Origin: a virus | Direction: 5' to 3' (one strand) | DNA length: 20,756 nt | IMG/VR virus record: IMGVR_UViG_3300017727_000224 | Location: 1 to 20,756 of that record | Part shown: piece by piece, positions 13,687-19,263 of the stretch | How the letters are laid out: each line of letters begins with the position of its first letter | How positions within the stretch are numbered: the stretch's first letter is position 1 | Made by a program: the position numbers and the translations under genes | Notes under the pieces: generated by a model | The model's input: the letters and a program-made list of their open reading frames with translations, nothing else | The model's database searches: none | Told to the model about the DNA's origin: nothing

Positions 13687-15655
13687 GGCTTTATACCAAG
13701 CGTCCGTCGAGGCAGTAGAAAGGGGGTGGTGTATCATCCCCTTATCTCTGCAAAGCAAGAAGCCGCTAGTTAGCTGGAAGAAGTACCAGACAGAGCCTAC
13801 CACGTTAGAGGAAGTGGAAGACTGGTTTGAGAATGGTGTAAAAACTTCCAGTGGAAATGTAGTTGGTACGTTTAACATTGCTGTCCTTACTGGTTCTATC
13901 AGTGGGATAATTGTCTTGGACTGTGACAACGAGAAGTCAGTTGAGTACGCAGTCAAGAACGATTTGACCTCACCGTTTGTAGTGCATACAGCAAGAGGTA
14001 AGCACTTCTACTTTGCTCACCCACTTCATGGACAAAGATTTGCCAACAACGTGGGGGGTGTAACAAGGAACTGGCCTGACATAGAAGGGCTAGACCTACG
14101 TGGTGACGGCGGGTACGTAGTGATGCCGCCGTCCATGAAGATGCGAGACAACAAGGTAGAACACATATACCACATGGAAGTTGGGTATGGCCTTGGCCTT
14201 GACGACATGGAAGACTTTGTTTGGAAAGGTGCGCCAGATAGCGTAGCCCAACCGCAAGTAGGAGAGTTTGCTTTCGGAAACTTAAATCTTTCTGGTGTAA
14301 AAGTTGGCCAGATAGAAGAGTCTCTGCCAGTTTATGATCAGGTCAAGAGGCGTGTAGCACACTTAGGTCACAAGCTACGCGAAGGGGATGGAACCGATGT
14401 TTGGATGCTCAGATATATTGGTCAGCAAGTCCGTCAAGGAGTTGTCGAAGAGTCATTGCTTCTTAAAGTAACTAAGTTCCACGACGATTTCTTCGACGAC
14501 ACGGGCTTCACTCCTGATGATACACAAAATTGGATTGCTACCAAGATACGTAGTGTTGTCGATATGGATAGAAGATCATACCCAGAAGAGTATGACAACG
14601 AAGGAAGGCGAATACTAAAAGCTAAAGAACCACCCAGACTTGGCAGACTTGTCCCAATCCGTGGCTCTGATGTCGATAGACTTATCGACACACTGGGAGA
14701 AACCAGCTACTGGTCAGACCCAGTGATACCGTCTGAAACAATCACACAAGTTGTTGGCTACAATGGTCACGGCAAGTCCTTTTTCTTACAAGGCATGTTA
14801 GTAAGTATGGCATCAGGCAATGAGAGTTTTGGTCCGTTTGCTCAGAAGCCAGCGAAGGTTCTCTACTTAGACTACGACAACCCAAGCCGTACTGTTCTGT
14901 ACAGATTTCGTAACTTCATAAACATGTTCGGTGACAGCGGTGAGAATTTCAACATGTGGTCGCCTTCACTAATCTCTGCCGACGATGGTGGAGAGATGAA
15001 CTTAGGTACGGAGCAGGGGTTCAAGTTGCTCGGAGACTGGTTGGAAGTAATCAAGCCTGATATCGTGGTGATTGATACGGTTCGTAATGCGTTCGGCGGG
15101 TTGGAGGAAGCTAACGCCGCTGAATGGTTCAAGGTCAACCACGTAGCCAAGTCGATACGTACTAAGTTCAAGGCAAGCGTAGTGCTTGTACACCACCGCA
15201 ACAAACCAGGCGAGGGTGGATTAGGTAGAGAGGCTGGGTCAACAGCACAGCTTACCGACATTGATACACAGGTTATGGTGACTCAAGTATATCGGGACAA
15301 GAACGTAGCGAAGACGAAGGCGGCAATTCACGATGCTGATGTATCGGTTACTGCGTTCAGTGGTGCAGAGTACACTGCCACTACTTTCTTAGAGAACCAG
15401 TTGGAGCCAGACAGCAGACTCAAGATGGTTCAACAAATTTCCTTTGGGAAAGTTCGTACTCAGACAGAGTTGCACCGCACATACTACATTGGCTGGGCTG
15501 AACGGCTGGTGGACGGAAGCGAATACCTTGTGCATACCCCATCACCGAGGCAACAGGCAGTGTGGTTACACATTCACAAGTCGATGGGGGTTGAGGAAGT
15601 GAGTCGTTCACTGAGCATACCTAGATACGAAGTTGAAAGGTGGTTGCAACAATGA
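13658..15655 (+). CDS. Primase-polymerase / RecA-like replicative helicase fusion
   Basis: A 665-residue replication protein. The N-terminal prim-pol domain (about 1-165) shows the catalytic DxD in IIVLDCDNEKS (Asp88, Asp90), TARGKHFYF (111-119, motif with His116) and LDLRGDGGYVVMPPS (145-159). The middle is helical with DGTDVWMLRYIGQQVRQG. A RepA/AAA_25-like ATPase follows: Walker A GYNGHGKS (367-374), Walker B IVVIDTV (Asp473), and a VVLVHHRNKPGEGG sensor loop. The last 30 residues look like a helix-turn-helix (GVEEVSRSLSIPRYEVERWL). It should unwind the origin and make primers. Repeats resembling iterons begin seven bases after its stop. No DNA polymerase is present in the window, so another part of the genome or the host must supply it. 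Confidence 0.9.
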   Translation: MNQEAQKWREALYQASVEAVERGWCIIPLSLQSKKPLVSWKKYQTEPTTLEEVEDWFENGVKTSSGNVVGTFNIAVLTGSISGIIVLDCDNEKSVEYAVKNDLTSPFVVHTARGKHFYFAHPLHGQRFANNVGGVTRNWPDIEGLDLRGDGGYVVMPPSMKMRDNKVEHIYHMEVGYGLGLDDMEDFVWKGAPDSVAQPQVGEFAFGNLNLSGVKVGQIEESLPVYDQVKRRVAHLGHKLREGDGTDVWMLRYIGQQVRQGVVEESLLLKVTKFHDDFFDDTGFTPDDTQNWIATKIRSVVDMDRRSYPEEYDNEGRRILKAKEPPRLGRLVPIRGSDVDRLIDTLGETSYWSDPVIPSETITQVVGYNGHGKSFFLQGMLVSMASGNESFGPFAQKPAKVLYLDYDNPSRTVLYRFRNFINMFGDSGENFNMWSPSLISADDGGEMNLGTEQGFKLLGDWLEVIKPDIVVIDTVRNAFGGLEEANAAEWFKVNHVAKSIRTKFKASVVLVHHRNKPGEGGLGREAGSTAQLTDIDTQVMVTQVYRDKNVAKTKAAIHDADVSVTAFSGAEYTATTFLENQLEPDSRLKMVQQISFGKVRTQTELHRTYYIGWAERLVDGSEYLVHTPSPRQQAVWLHIHKSMGVEEVSRSLSIPRYEVERWLQQ

Positions 15656-15661
15656 TTAAGG

Positions 15662-15692
15662 GAACTGTTCTTGAACTGTTCTTGAACTATTC
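15662..15692. repeat. Iteron-like tandem repeat, 11-bp unit, 2.8 copies
   Basis: GAACTGTTCTT occurs twice head to tail (15662-15672, 15673-15683) and is followed by GAACTATTC (15684-15692) with one change. Each unit holds the perfect 9-bp palindrome GAAC-T-GTTC, so the sites repeat at about one helical turn on one DNA face. The position just after the primase-helicase gene suits an origin or an operator array. Confidence 0.7.
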
Positions 15693-15697
15693 AGTAA

Positions 15698-15726
15698 AGA
15701 GACAAGGCCGTTTAGGTCTTGGCTCT
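15698..15726 (+). terminator. Hairpin after the primase-helicase gene, weak terminator candidate
   Basis: CAAGGCC (15703-15709) pairs with GGTCTTG (15715-15721) around a GTTTA loop (one G-T pair). The stem extends outward through AGAG/CTCT after one mismatch. It is followed only by CTTATTG, a poor T-tract, so it may be an origin-associated or processing hairpin rather than a terminator. Confidence 0.45.
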
Positions 15727-15797
15727 CTTATTGTCCTGGACGGATTATACACAGATAGGTAGGAGGTAGGTCAAGAGAGAAAATATAACGGAATATC

Positions 15798-15823
15798 GCA
15801 ACCCCTTGGGGGGTTGCTCTTTT
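15798..15823 (+). terminator. Strong rho-independent terminator within the rightward operon
   Basis: A perfect 8-bp stem GCAACCCC / GGGGTTGC with loop TTGG is followed directly by TCTTTT. It lies 20 nt before the ATG of the next gene, leaving no room for a downstream promoter, so expression of the distal genes must involve read-through, antitermination or attenuation. Confidence 0.85.
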
Positions 15824-15843
15824 AGAAACATTCAGAGGTGAGC

Positions 15844-16245
15844 ATGAATAGGAAACCGATCTCAGATGAGGATCGGGAAGCTCTCTTGGATATGCTGGAA
15901 GATGGATACACATATAAACAAATGGCCTCTTTTATGGAGGTCTGCACTGATACGCTCAAACGCATACTCGTCCGAGAAGGGCTTGCCGAGTTTAACGGAG
16001 CCAAGTACGCGATAGCTCCATCGCATAAATCGCAGATGCCTACGTGGGACAGGAAGTGTCTCAAGTGTAAGCGCATGTACACACTCCCGAAGTGGCAGTA
16101 CATCTGTGACAAATGTACCTCAAGAAACGAAACGCTAGGGTTGTCTGACGACATGATCTTTGTCGATGTGTCTGAAGAAACACCCTTGTCCGAAAGAACT
16201 GAGGGCTACAATTTCAGTGCAACAAAAGGAGCAAAGAAAAAATGA
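15844..16245 (+). CDS. Helix-turn-helix / zinc-ribbon DNA-binding protein
   Basis: A 133-residue protein. I choose the ATG at 15844, because AGAGG lies five bases upstream, whereas the GTG at 15838 falls inside that ribosome-binding site. Residues 7-45 (SDEDREALLDMLEDGYTYKQ, then MASFMEVCTDTLKRILV) form a resolvase/sigma-like helix-turn-helix with recognition helix TDTLKRIL. A zinc ribbon follows with CLKC (Cys72, Cys75) and CDKC (Cys88, Cys91). The C-terminus is acidic, then ends AKKK. It may regulate later phage genes or bind replication forks. Its start lies just beyond a strong terminator and its stop overlaps the resolvase start (ATGA). Confidence 0.78.
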   Translation: MNRKPISDEDREALLDMLEDGYTYKQMASFMEVCTDTLKRILVREGLAEFNGAKYAIAPSHKSQMPTWDRKCLKCKRMYTLPKWQYICDKCTSRNETLGLSDDMIFVDVSEETPLSERTEGYNFSATKGAKKK

Positions 16246-16763
16246 GTAAGCAAAAGCGCAAAGGTGACGGGTACGAACGAGAGTTAGCTAAGTGGTTGGA
16301 CTACTGGCTGTTCGGTAGCAGTGGGCATGTACAACGTGCGCCTCTGTCTGGTGGTGGGAGCAACGCTTTTGGTGGGGGATTACCTGACTTAAACGGCACA
16401 CCGTTTATGTGGGTGGAGGCCAAGCGGACGGAAAAGTTCAGCCCCTATGCCGCTATGGAGCAAGCCGAAAAAGGTATTGAGAAATCCAGAAGCAGGGATA
16501 TACCAGTAGTTCTAACAAGACGGAACAGGATGGACACGTCGGAGAGCTTAGTAGTTATGCGGCTAGGTGACTGGCTACCCCTGTATAAATCCTTTCTTTG
16601 GGAGATGGGTGTCGAAACAGAAGAGCCAGAAGAGGAGGGAGTGTCCATTACTTTTGATCCAGAGTTTGACTTCGGGGACGACGAAGCGTCTAACGTCGTG
16701 CCACTATCTGAATATAGGAGTCACTTAAAGCTGGTGAAAGACGATGGCGAAGAAGAGGTGTAG
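16242..16763 (+). CDS. Hjc-like Holliday junction resolvase (PD-(D/E)XK nuclease)
   Basis: A 173-residue nuclease with the layout of archaeal Hjc-type and phage resolvases: GDGYERELAKWL (Glu12), HVQRAPLSGGG with the basic/Ser-Gly loop, GGLPDL (Asp49), WVEAKR (Glu59, Lys61), a helix with EQAEKG, and a strand PVVLTRRNR. The core ends near residue 115, and an acidic, linker-like tail of about 55 residues follows (EEPEEEG...), longer than in minimal enzymes. It presumably trims branched DNA made by replication and recombination before packaging. The ATG overlaps the preceding stop as ATGA, and its 3' end overlaps the next gene by 20 nt. Confidence 0.85.
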   Translation: MSKQKRKGDGYERELAKWLDYWLFGSSGHVQRAPLSGGGSNAFGGGLPDLNGTPFMWVEAKRTEKFSPYAAMEQAEKGIEKSRSRDIPVVLTRRNRMDTSESLVVMRLGDWLPLYKSFLWEMGVETEEPEEEGVSITFDPEFDFGDDEASNVVPLSEYRSHLKLVKDDGEEEV

Positions 16764-17010
16764 CGTAAAACTTTCTGTTGGTCGTGGTGAGAAGAAGCCC
16801 GCCTCCAAAGGTGCTGGCCTGACCGCGAAGGGAAGGGCTAAACATAACAGGGCGTGTGGTTCTAAGTTAAAAGCACCACAACCAGGTGGTGGGAAGCGCA
16901 AAGATTCCTACTGTAAACGCTCTGCTGGTCAAATGAAGATGCACAACATCAGTTGTAAGAAGACACCAAAGAAACGTATCTGCGCGGCTCGTCGCCGTTG
17001 GGGATGTTAG
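16744..17010 (+). CDS. Small basic Cys-rich phage protein (GL-AKGR---LKAPQPGGG-RK family)
   Basis: An 88-residue, strongly basic protein. GLTAKGRAKHNRACGSKLKA followed by PQPGGGKRKDSYCKRSAGQMK matches a short conserved segment I know from many cyanophage and marine-phage proteins, where members may be stand-alone or fused to structural proteins; no function has been established to my knowledge. Cysteines at 6, 38, 57, 70, 79 and 88 are numerous for its size. The end is Arg-rich (RICAARRRWGC). It could bind DNA or RNA. It overlaps the resolvase gene by 20 nt and is followed by a 69-nt spacer with a small hairpin. Confidence 0.78.
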   Translation: MAKKRCSVKLSVGRGEKKPASKGAGLTAKGRAKHNRACGSKLKAPQPGGGKRKDSYCKRSAGQMKMHNISCKKTPKKRICAARRRWGC

Positions 17011-17044
17011 GGACGACTTGCTACTAGCATTTGTCCACACTCTA

Positions 17045-17060
17045 GGCTACTTCAGTAGCC
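17045..17060 (+). other. Short hairpin between two small basic-protein genes
   Basis: GGCTAC / GTAGCC pair perfectly around a TTCA loop within the 69-nt spacer 17011-17079. No T-tract follows, so it is not a good terminator. It lies eight bases before the TAGGAG of the next gene and may be an RNA processing or stability element. Confidence 0.45.
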
Positions 17061-17079
17061 CAATCTTAGGAGATAACTA

Positions 17080-17247
17080 ATGGCTTATGATCGACGCACA
17101 ACTGCCGCAAAGAAAAAGACTGCGGATAAAAAGAACAAGGTGTCCAAGCGTACTGGACTTGTGACCAAAGCATCTGCTGGTAAAGCATCAGGTATCCGCA
17201 ACATGGCAAACAAAACTGCTCGTGGTCGTGGCATCCGACGCGGATAA
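17080..17247 (+). CDS. Tiny Lys/Arg/Ala-rich basic protein
   Basis: A 55-residue protein with an ATG ten bases after a clear TAGGAG. The composition is histone-like: MAYDRRTTAAKKKTADKKNK at the start, then SKRTGLVTKASAGKASG and a GRGIRRG end. There are almost no acidic or aromatic residues and no cysteine. No family is recognised. Such a peptide could condense DNA or coat RNA. Its last 26 nt overlap the HNH endonuclease gene in another frame. Confidence 0.7.
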   Translation: MAYDRRTTAAKKKTADKKNKVSKRTGLVTKASAGKASGIRNMANKTARGRGIRRG

Positions 17248-17725
17248 ATTCTACATCTGCCGAGCCTGTGGAGACTCTCTAGCATCAGACAACTACTGGT
17301 ACTGGAGAGACCACAGGAATGGCAACATGCGTAGAGAGAAATCTTGCAAGTCTTGCAGGAATATTGACAGGTTGAAACGGATGAAGTCCTTGAGGGGCTT
17401 CTTGTCTCGCAAGGTTTCGCAGTTAAAGTCAGCCAGAGTTAAGCAGGGTATCGAGTTTACCTTGACCGTTGACGACTGCCTACGTATCTACAAAGACCAG
17501 TTAGGCATATGCGCTATGTCTGGTATGAAGCTTGACTATGGCACACCACACTCCGAAAATAAGTGGGAGAGCAGAAACTTATCTATCGACAGGATAGATT
17601 GTGATGGTCGTTACGAGGTTGGTAACGTACAGTTGATATGCGCCTCTATAAATTTCATGCGAGGGAGATTGCCTGTTGACGTATTCATCAGATTATGTGA
17701 ACGAGTTGCTGGAAGAAGCGGTTGA
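17222..17725 (+). CDS. HNH endonuclease with N-terminal zinc ribbon
   Basis: A 167-residue nuclease. Cys13, Cys16, Cys42 and Cys45 (CRAC and CKSC) form an N-terminal zinc ribbon common in phage HNH enzymes. The C-terminal catalytic part reads CAMSGMKLDYG, NLSIDRIDCDGRYEVGNVQL, then ICASINFMRG, the ββα-metal pattern in which Asp123/Arg124 take the place of the first His pair and Asn144 is the conserved Asn. It may be a homing enzyme or a DNA-processing nuclease. The start is uncertain: GTG at 17222 or 17228, neither with a ribosome-binding site, inside the previous gene's last codons. The coding region overlaps both neighbours (26 and 50 nt), unlike a recently inserted homing gene. Confidence 0.83.
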   Translation: MVVASDADKFYICRACGDSLASDNYWYWRDHRNGNMRREKSCKSCRNIDRLKRMKSLRGFLSRKVSQLKSARVKQGIEFTLTVDDCLRIYKDQLGICAMSGMKLDYGTPHSENKWESRNLSIDRIDCDGRYEVGNVQLICASINFMRGRLPVDVFIRLCERVAGRSG

Positions 17726-17981
17726 CGGTGTTGCCGATGTAGAAACTGACATGACACTGGCTACGCGCCCAATGGTCGGAATACTGTACGACAACGACGA
17801 TCCAAAACTGGTGTCACCAATCATAGAGATGCTACCGAATGGTATAGCTATGCATTTTGACAAGGACACTAGGATATATATGAGTTATATCTCTGCCGCT
17901 ATGTTTGGTGACACAATAAAGTCGAGTGCTATGCAAGTCTTGTCCTCAGAAATCACTGAGGTTACTGAAGAGATTGAATAG
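17676..17981 (+). CDS. Small acidic protein of unknown function, TTG start
   Basis: A 101-residue protein. The TTG at 17676 is preceded by GAGGGAG eight bases upstream; the next in-frame starts (GTG at 17697, ATG at 17751) are less well served. The sequence is acidic at both ends (ELLEEAVDGVADVETD and SSEITEVTEEIE) with a beta-rich middle (RPMVGILYDNDDPKLVSP, then IEMLPNGIAMHFDKDTRIYM). The middle reads like a small two-sheet fold, but I recognise no family. It is the last rightward gene, and its final 20 nt overlap the 3' end of the opposing gene. Confidence 0.68.
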   Translation: MTYSSDYVNELLEEAVDGVADVETDMTLATRPMVGILYDNDDPKLVSPIIEMLPNGIAMHFDKDTRIYMSYISAAMFGDTIKSSAMQVLSSEITEVTEEIE

Positions 17982-18474
17982 CATCGTACCAGAATGGCAC
18001 AGGTGTACAGTGTACCCACTTAGCGAAGTGTGATTTCTCTGAAGCGTAGTACAATCTATAGGAAGCCACGTAGTTATCTGAGTGATATTCTTCTGGCATA
18101 CAAAGAGGCGGCCTTGTTAGGCCGCCTTTTCTGATGCTGGGTGGGGGGTCAACGAACTTGTGCATACGGTTCATTGTCTTGTGCAGTGTGTGGAACCGAA
18201 GCCAATGCTCATTCATTAACTGGCAAGCAAGTGAGTAAGTCCATCTGTAGTTGGCCTCACTCTCCGCAACCCACTTAGTCATGGGGTGTTTAGTATGGCT
18301 CAGTACCTTACCTGATTTGGATAGTGGCGCACACATACCATCAGACCAACTACCATTTAGGAAGTGTGCGAACGAAAGCATCTGCCCTGTTTCGGTAAAC
18401 ATCTTGCTAATGTGCTTATCGCACAGATAGCTTGCCGATTTTTTCGGACACCGAGAGAGGTGAAATATGTTCAT
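17962..18474 (-). CDS. Conserved phage protein of unknown function (CDKH family)
   Basis: A 170-residue protein with the pattern of a family widespread in T4-like and marine phages: MNIFHLSRCPKKSASYLCDK, then HISKMFTETGQMLSFAH, THxxHP-like TKHPMTKWV, the NYRWTYSLACQLMNEHW helix, a GGLTRPPLCMPEEY segment and YRLYYASEKSHFAKW. Conserved Cys18, Asp19, His21, His63 and late Lys/Trp suggest an enzyme or metal site, but no activity is known to me. It overlaps the upstream HTH gene by 59 nt. A strong rho-independent terminator for the opposing operon is built into its coding sequence (codons for RKGGLTRPP). Confidence 0.8.
   Translation of the reverse strand: MNIFHLSRCPKKSASYLCDKHISKMFTETGQMLSFAHFLNGSWSDGMCAPLSKSGKVLSHTKHPMTKWVAESEANYRWTYSLACQLMNEHWLRFHTLHKTMNRMHKFVDPPPSIRKGGLTRPPLCMPEEYHSDNYVASYRLYYASEKSHFAKWVHCTPVPFWYDAIQSLQ
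18103..18130 (+). terminator. Rho-independent terminator for the rightward replication operon
   Basis: AGGCGGCC (18106-18113) and GGCCGCCT (18120-18127) pair perfectly around TTGTTA and are followed by TTT. The stem extends through AAG/TTT. It lies about 120 nt after the last rightward stop, inside the coding region of the leftward gene. On the minus strand the tail is only CTCTTTG, so it should act mainly on rightward transcription. Confidence 0.82.
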
Positions 18475-18703
18475 TCTTTTTTATCTCCAATCCATAGCCC
18501 ATTACGTTAAGCACAGCCTCTACACTATCAAGCCTTGCCCCATTTTGTTTCAGCCACCTACTCATGGTTCTGTACCCAAGACCAGCGGCTAGTTCAACGT
18601 CTGTAACATTGAACCCACCGCTATCTATCAGCCCGAACGTCTCCTTCAAGATAGGGTTTATCTTCAACGTATCGGTAGGTGGCAACTGCGTTGGTCTCTT
18701 CAT
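18416..18703 (-). CDS. XRE-type helix-turn-helix regulator
   Basis: A 95-residue protein. Residues 31-74 (FNVTDVELAAGLGYRTMSRW, then LKQNGARLDSVEAVLNVMGYGLEIK) form a helix-turn-helix of the Cro/CI superfamily, including the closing helix that reads like 'L..V..VLNVMGYGLEI'. The first 30 residues are Pro-rich and helical without recognised similarity. No LexA-like peptidase domain follows, so it is not an SOS-cleavable CI repressor. It may repress lytic promoters or act as an antagonist of another regulator. The ATG overlaps the upstream regulator's stop as ATGA, and its 3' end overlaps the next gene by 59 nt. Confidence 0.78.
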   Translation of the reverse strand: MKRPTQLPPTDTLKINPILKETFGLIDSGGFNVTDVELAAGLGYRTMSRWLKQNGARLDSVEAVLNVMGYGLEIKKNEHISPLSVSEKIGKLSVR

Positions 18704-19023
18704 TTACCAAGAGCCAAAATGTAGTTCTTTATCTTGAGCATGAAGCCAATGTCTCCATCAACAAACCGAATGTCCGAAGTGTTGTCGCTCACTGTGTCCC
18801 AGTCTGAAGTGTTGTCGCTCACCACAGGGGAAGCTTTGCTTTTGCGAACGCGAATAAGATTAGGCGCATAAATTTTAGAGTCGGGGTCAAACTTATATAC
18901 TGAACTCAAACAAATGCCGAACCGTTTAGCGATCACCTTTTTATGAACGCCTCTTTTGATCTGGCCTTGTAGCTTTTCGATGTCGTGACCACTTAAAAAC
19001 ACATGCTCTTTACGTTTGCTCAT
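18700..19023 (-). CDS. Helix-turn-helix protein with an internal VSDNTSD repeat
   Basis: A 107-residue protein when started at the ATG at 19023; a longer frame to 19134 would place 37 residues over the predicted promoter and is unlikely. Residues 17-41 (QGQIKRGVHKKVIAKRFGIC, then LSSVYKF) resemble a resolvase/sigma-type helix-turn-helix. The second half holds two copies of VSDNTSD ten residues apart, then FMLKIKNYILAL. It lies first in a short regulatory operon with the XRE-type gene and is a candidate immunity or lysogeny regulator. A weak GGGA precedes the ATG. I find no named family. Confidence 0.68.
   Translation of the reverse strand: MSKRKEHVFLSGHDIEKLQGQIKRGVHKKVIAKRFGICLSSVYKFDPDSKIYAPNLIRVRKSKASPVVSDNTSDWDTVSDNTSDIRFVDGDIGFMLKIKNYILALGK
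18772..18822. repeat. Direct repeat, two copies with 30-nt period
   Basis: GAAGTGTTGTCGCTCAC is present at 18776-18792 and 18806-18822, and the similarity extends four bases to the left with one change. In the minus-strand gene it encodes VSDNTSD twice. The nearly complete nucleotide identity suggests a recent duplication or selection on the DNA itself. Confidence 0.85.
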
Positions 19024-19058
19024 CTCATTATCCCTATTAAAGTTGTGAAAGTTGTTAA

Positions 19059-19086
19059 ACCATACCAAGACCAGCCGTCCTGACAA
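19059..19086 (-). promoter_or_regulatory. Candidate promoter for the leftward regulatory genes
   Basis: Reading leftward, TTGTCA (19086-19081) and TATGGT (19064-19059) are 16 nt apart, with an upstream TG giving an extended -10. The predicted start is near 19052, about 30 nt before the ATG at 19023. A TTGTGA box (19043-19048, plus strand) lies just downstream of the start, suited to repression. Confidence 0.45.
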
Positions 19087-19263
19087 GCATAATATCTTAT
19101 CATAATTGTGACAGATACTAGGGGAAGGACACAACGACGAGTGCCTTCAACCGTTGGTGTAAGCCAAAGAGTGGGTAGACTGTATCCTCAAAACGGACAC
19201 AGTAAATCAGCACCCCACCCCTTGCCCTTGTTAAATTTTTCTGAAAATTTTTGGAAACACCTG
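19087..19263. other. Gene-free stretch beside the integrase: possible attP and operator
   Basis: No credible gene is seen here. TAATTGTGA (19103-19111) lies in the near-palindrome TCATAATTGTGA (19100-19111). A hairpin pairs ACTGT-TCC (19179-19187) with GGA-ACAGT (19195-19203) with one mismatch. Directly after the integrase stop, A/T tracts AAATTTTT (19233-19240) and AAAATTTTT (19244-19252) form bend-prone DNA of the kind found in attachment sites. No tRNA 3' end is recognisable, so the attP assignment is tentative. Confidence 0.35.

Noticed and set aside
19024-19134. Longer start for the HTH protein at 18700
   Set aside because: The additional 37 residues lie over the predicted promoter and have no HTH-like or conserved look; ATG 19023 fits the regulatory layout.
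19087-19263. tRNA or tRNA fragment beside the integrase
   Set aside because: No T-loop (GGTTCGA-like) or CCA-end pattern could be found on either strand.
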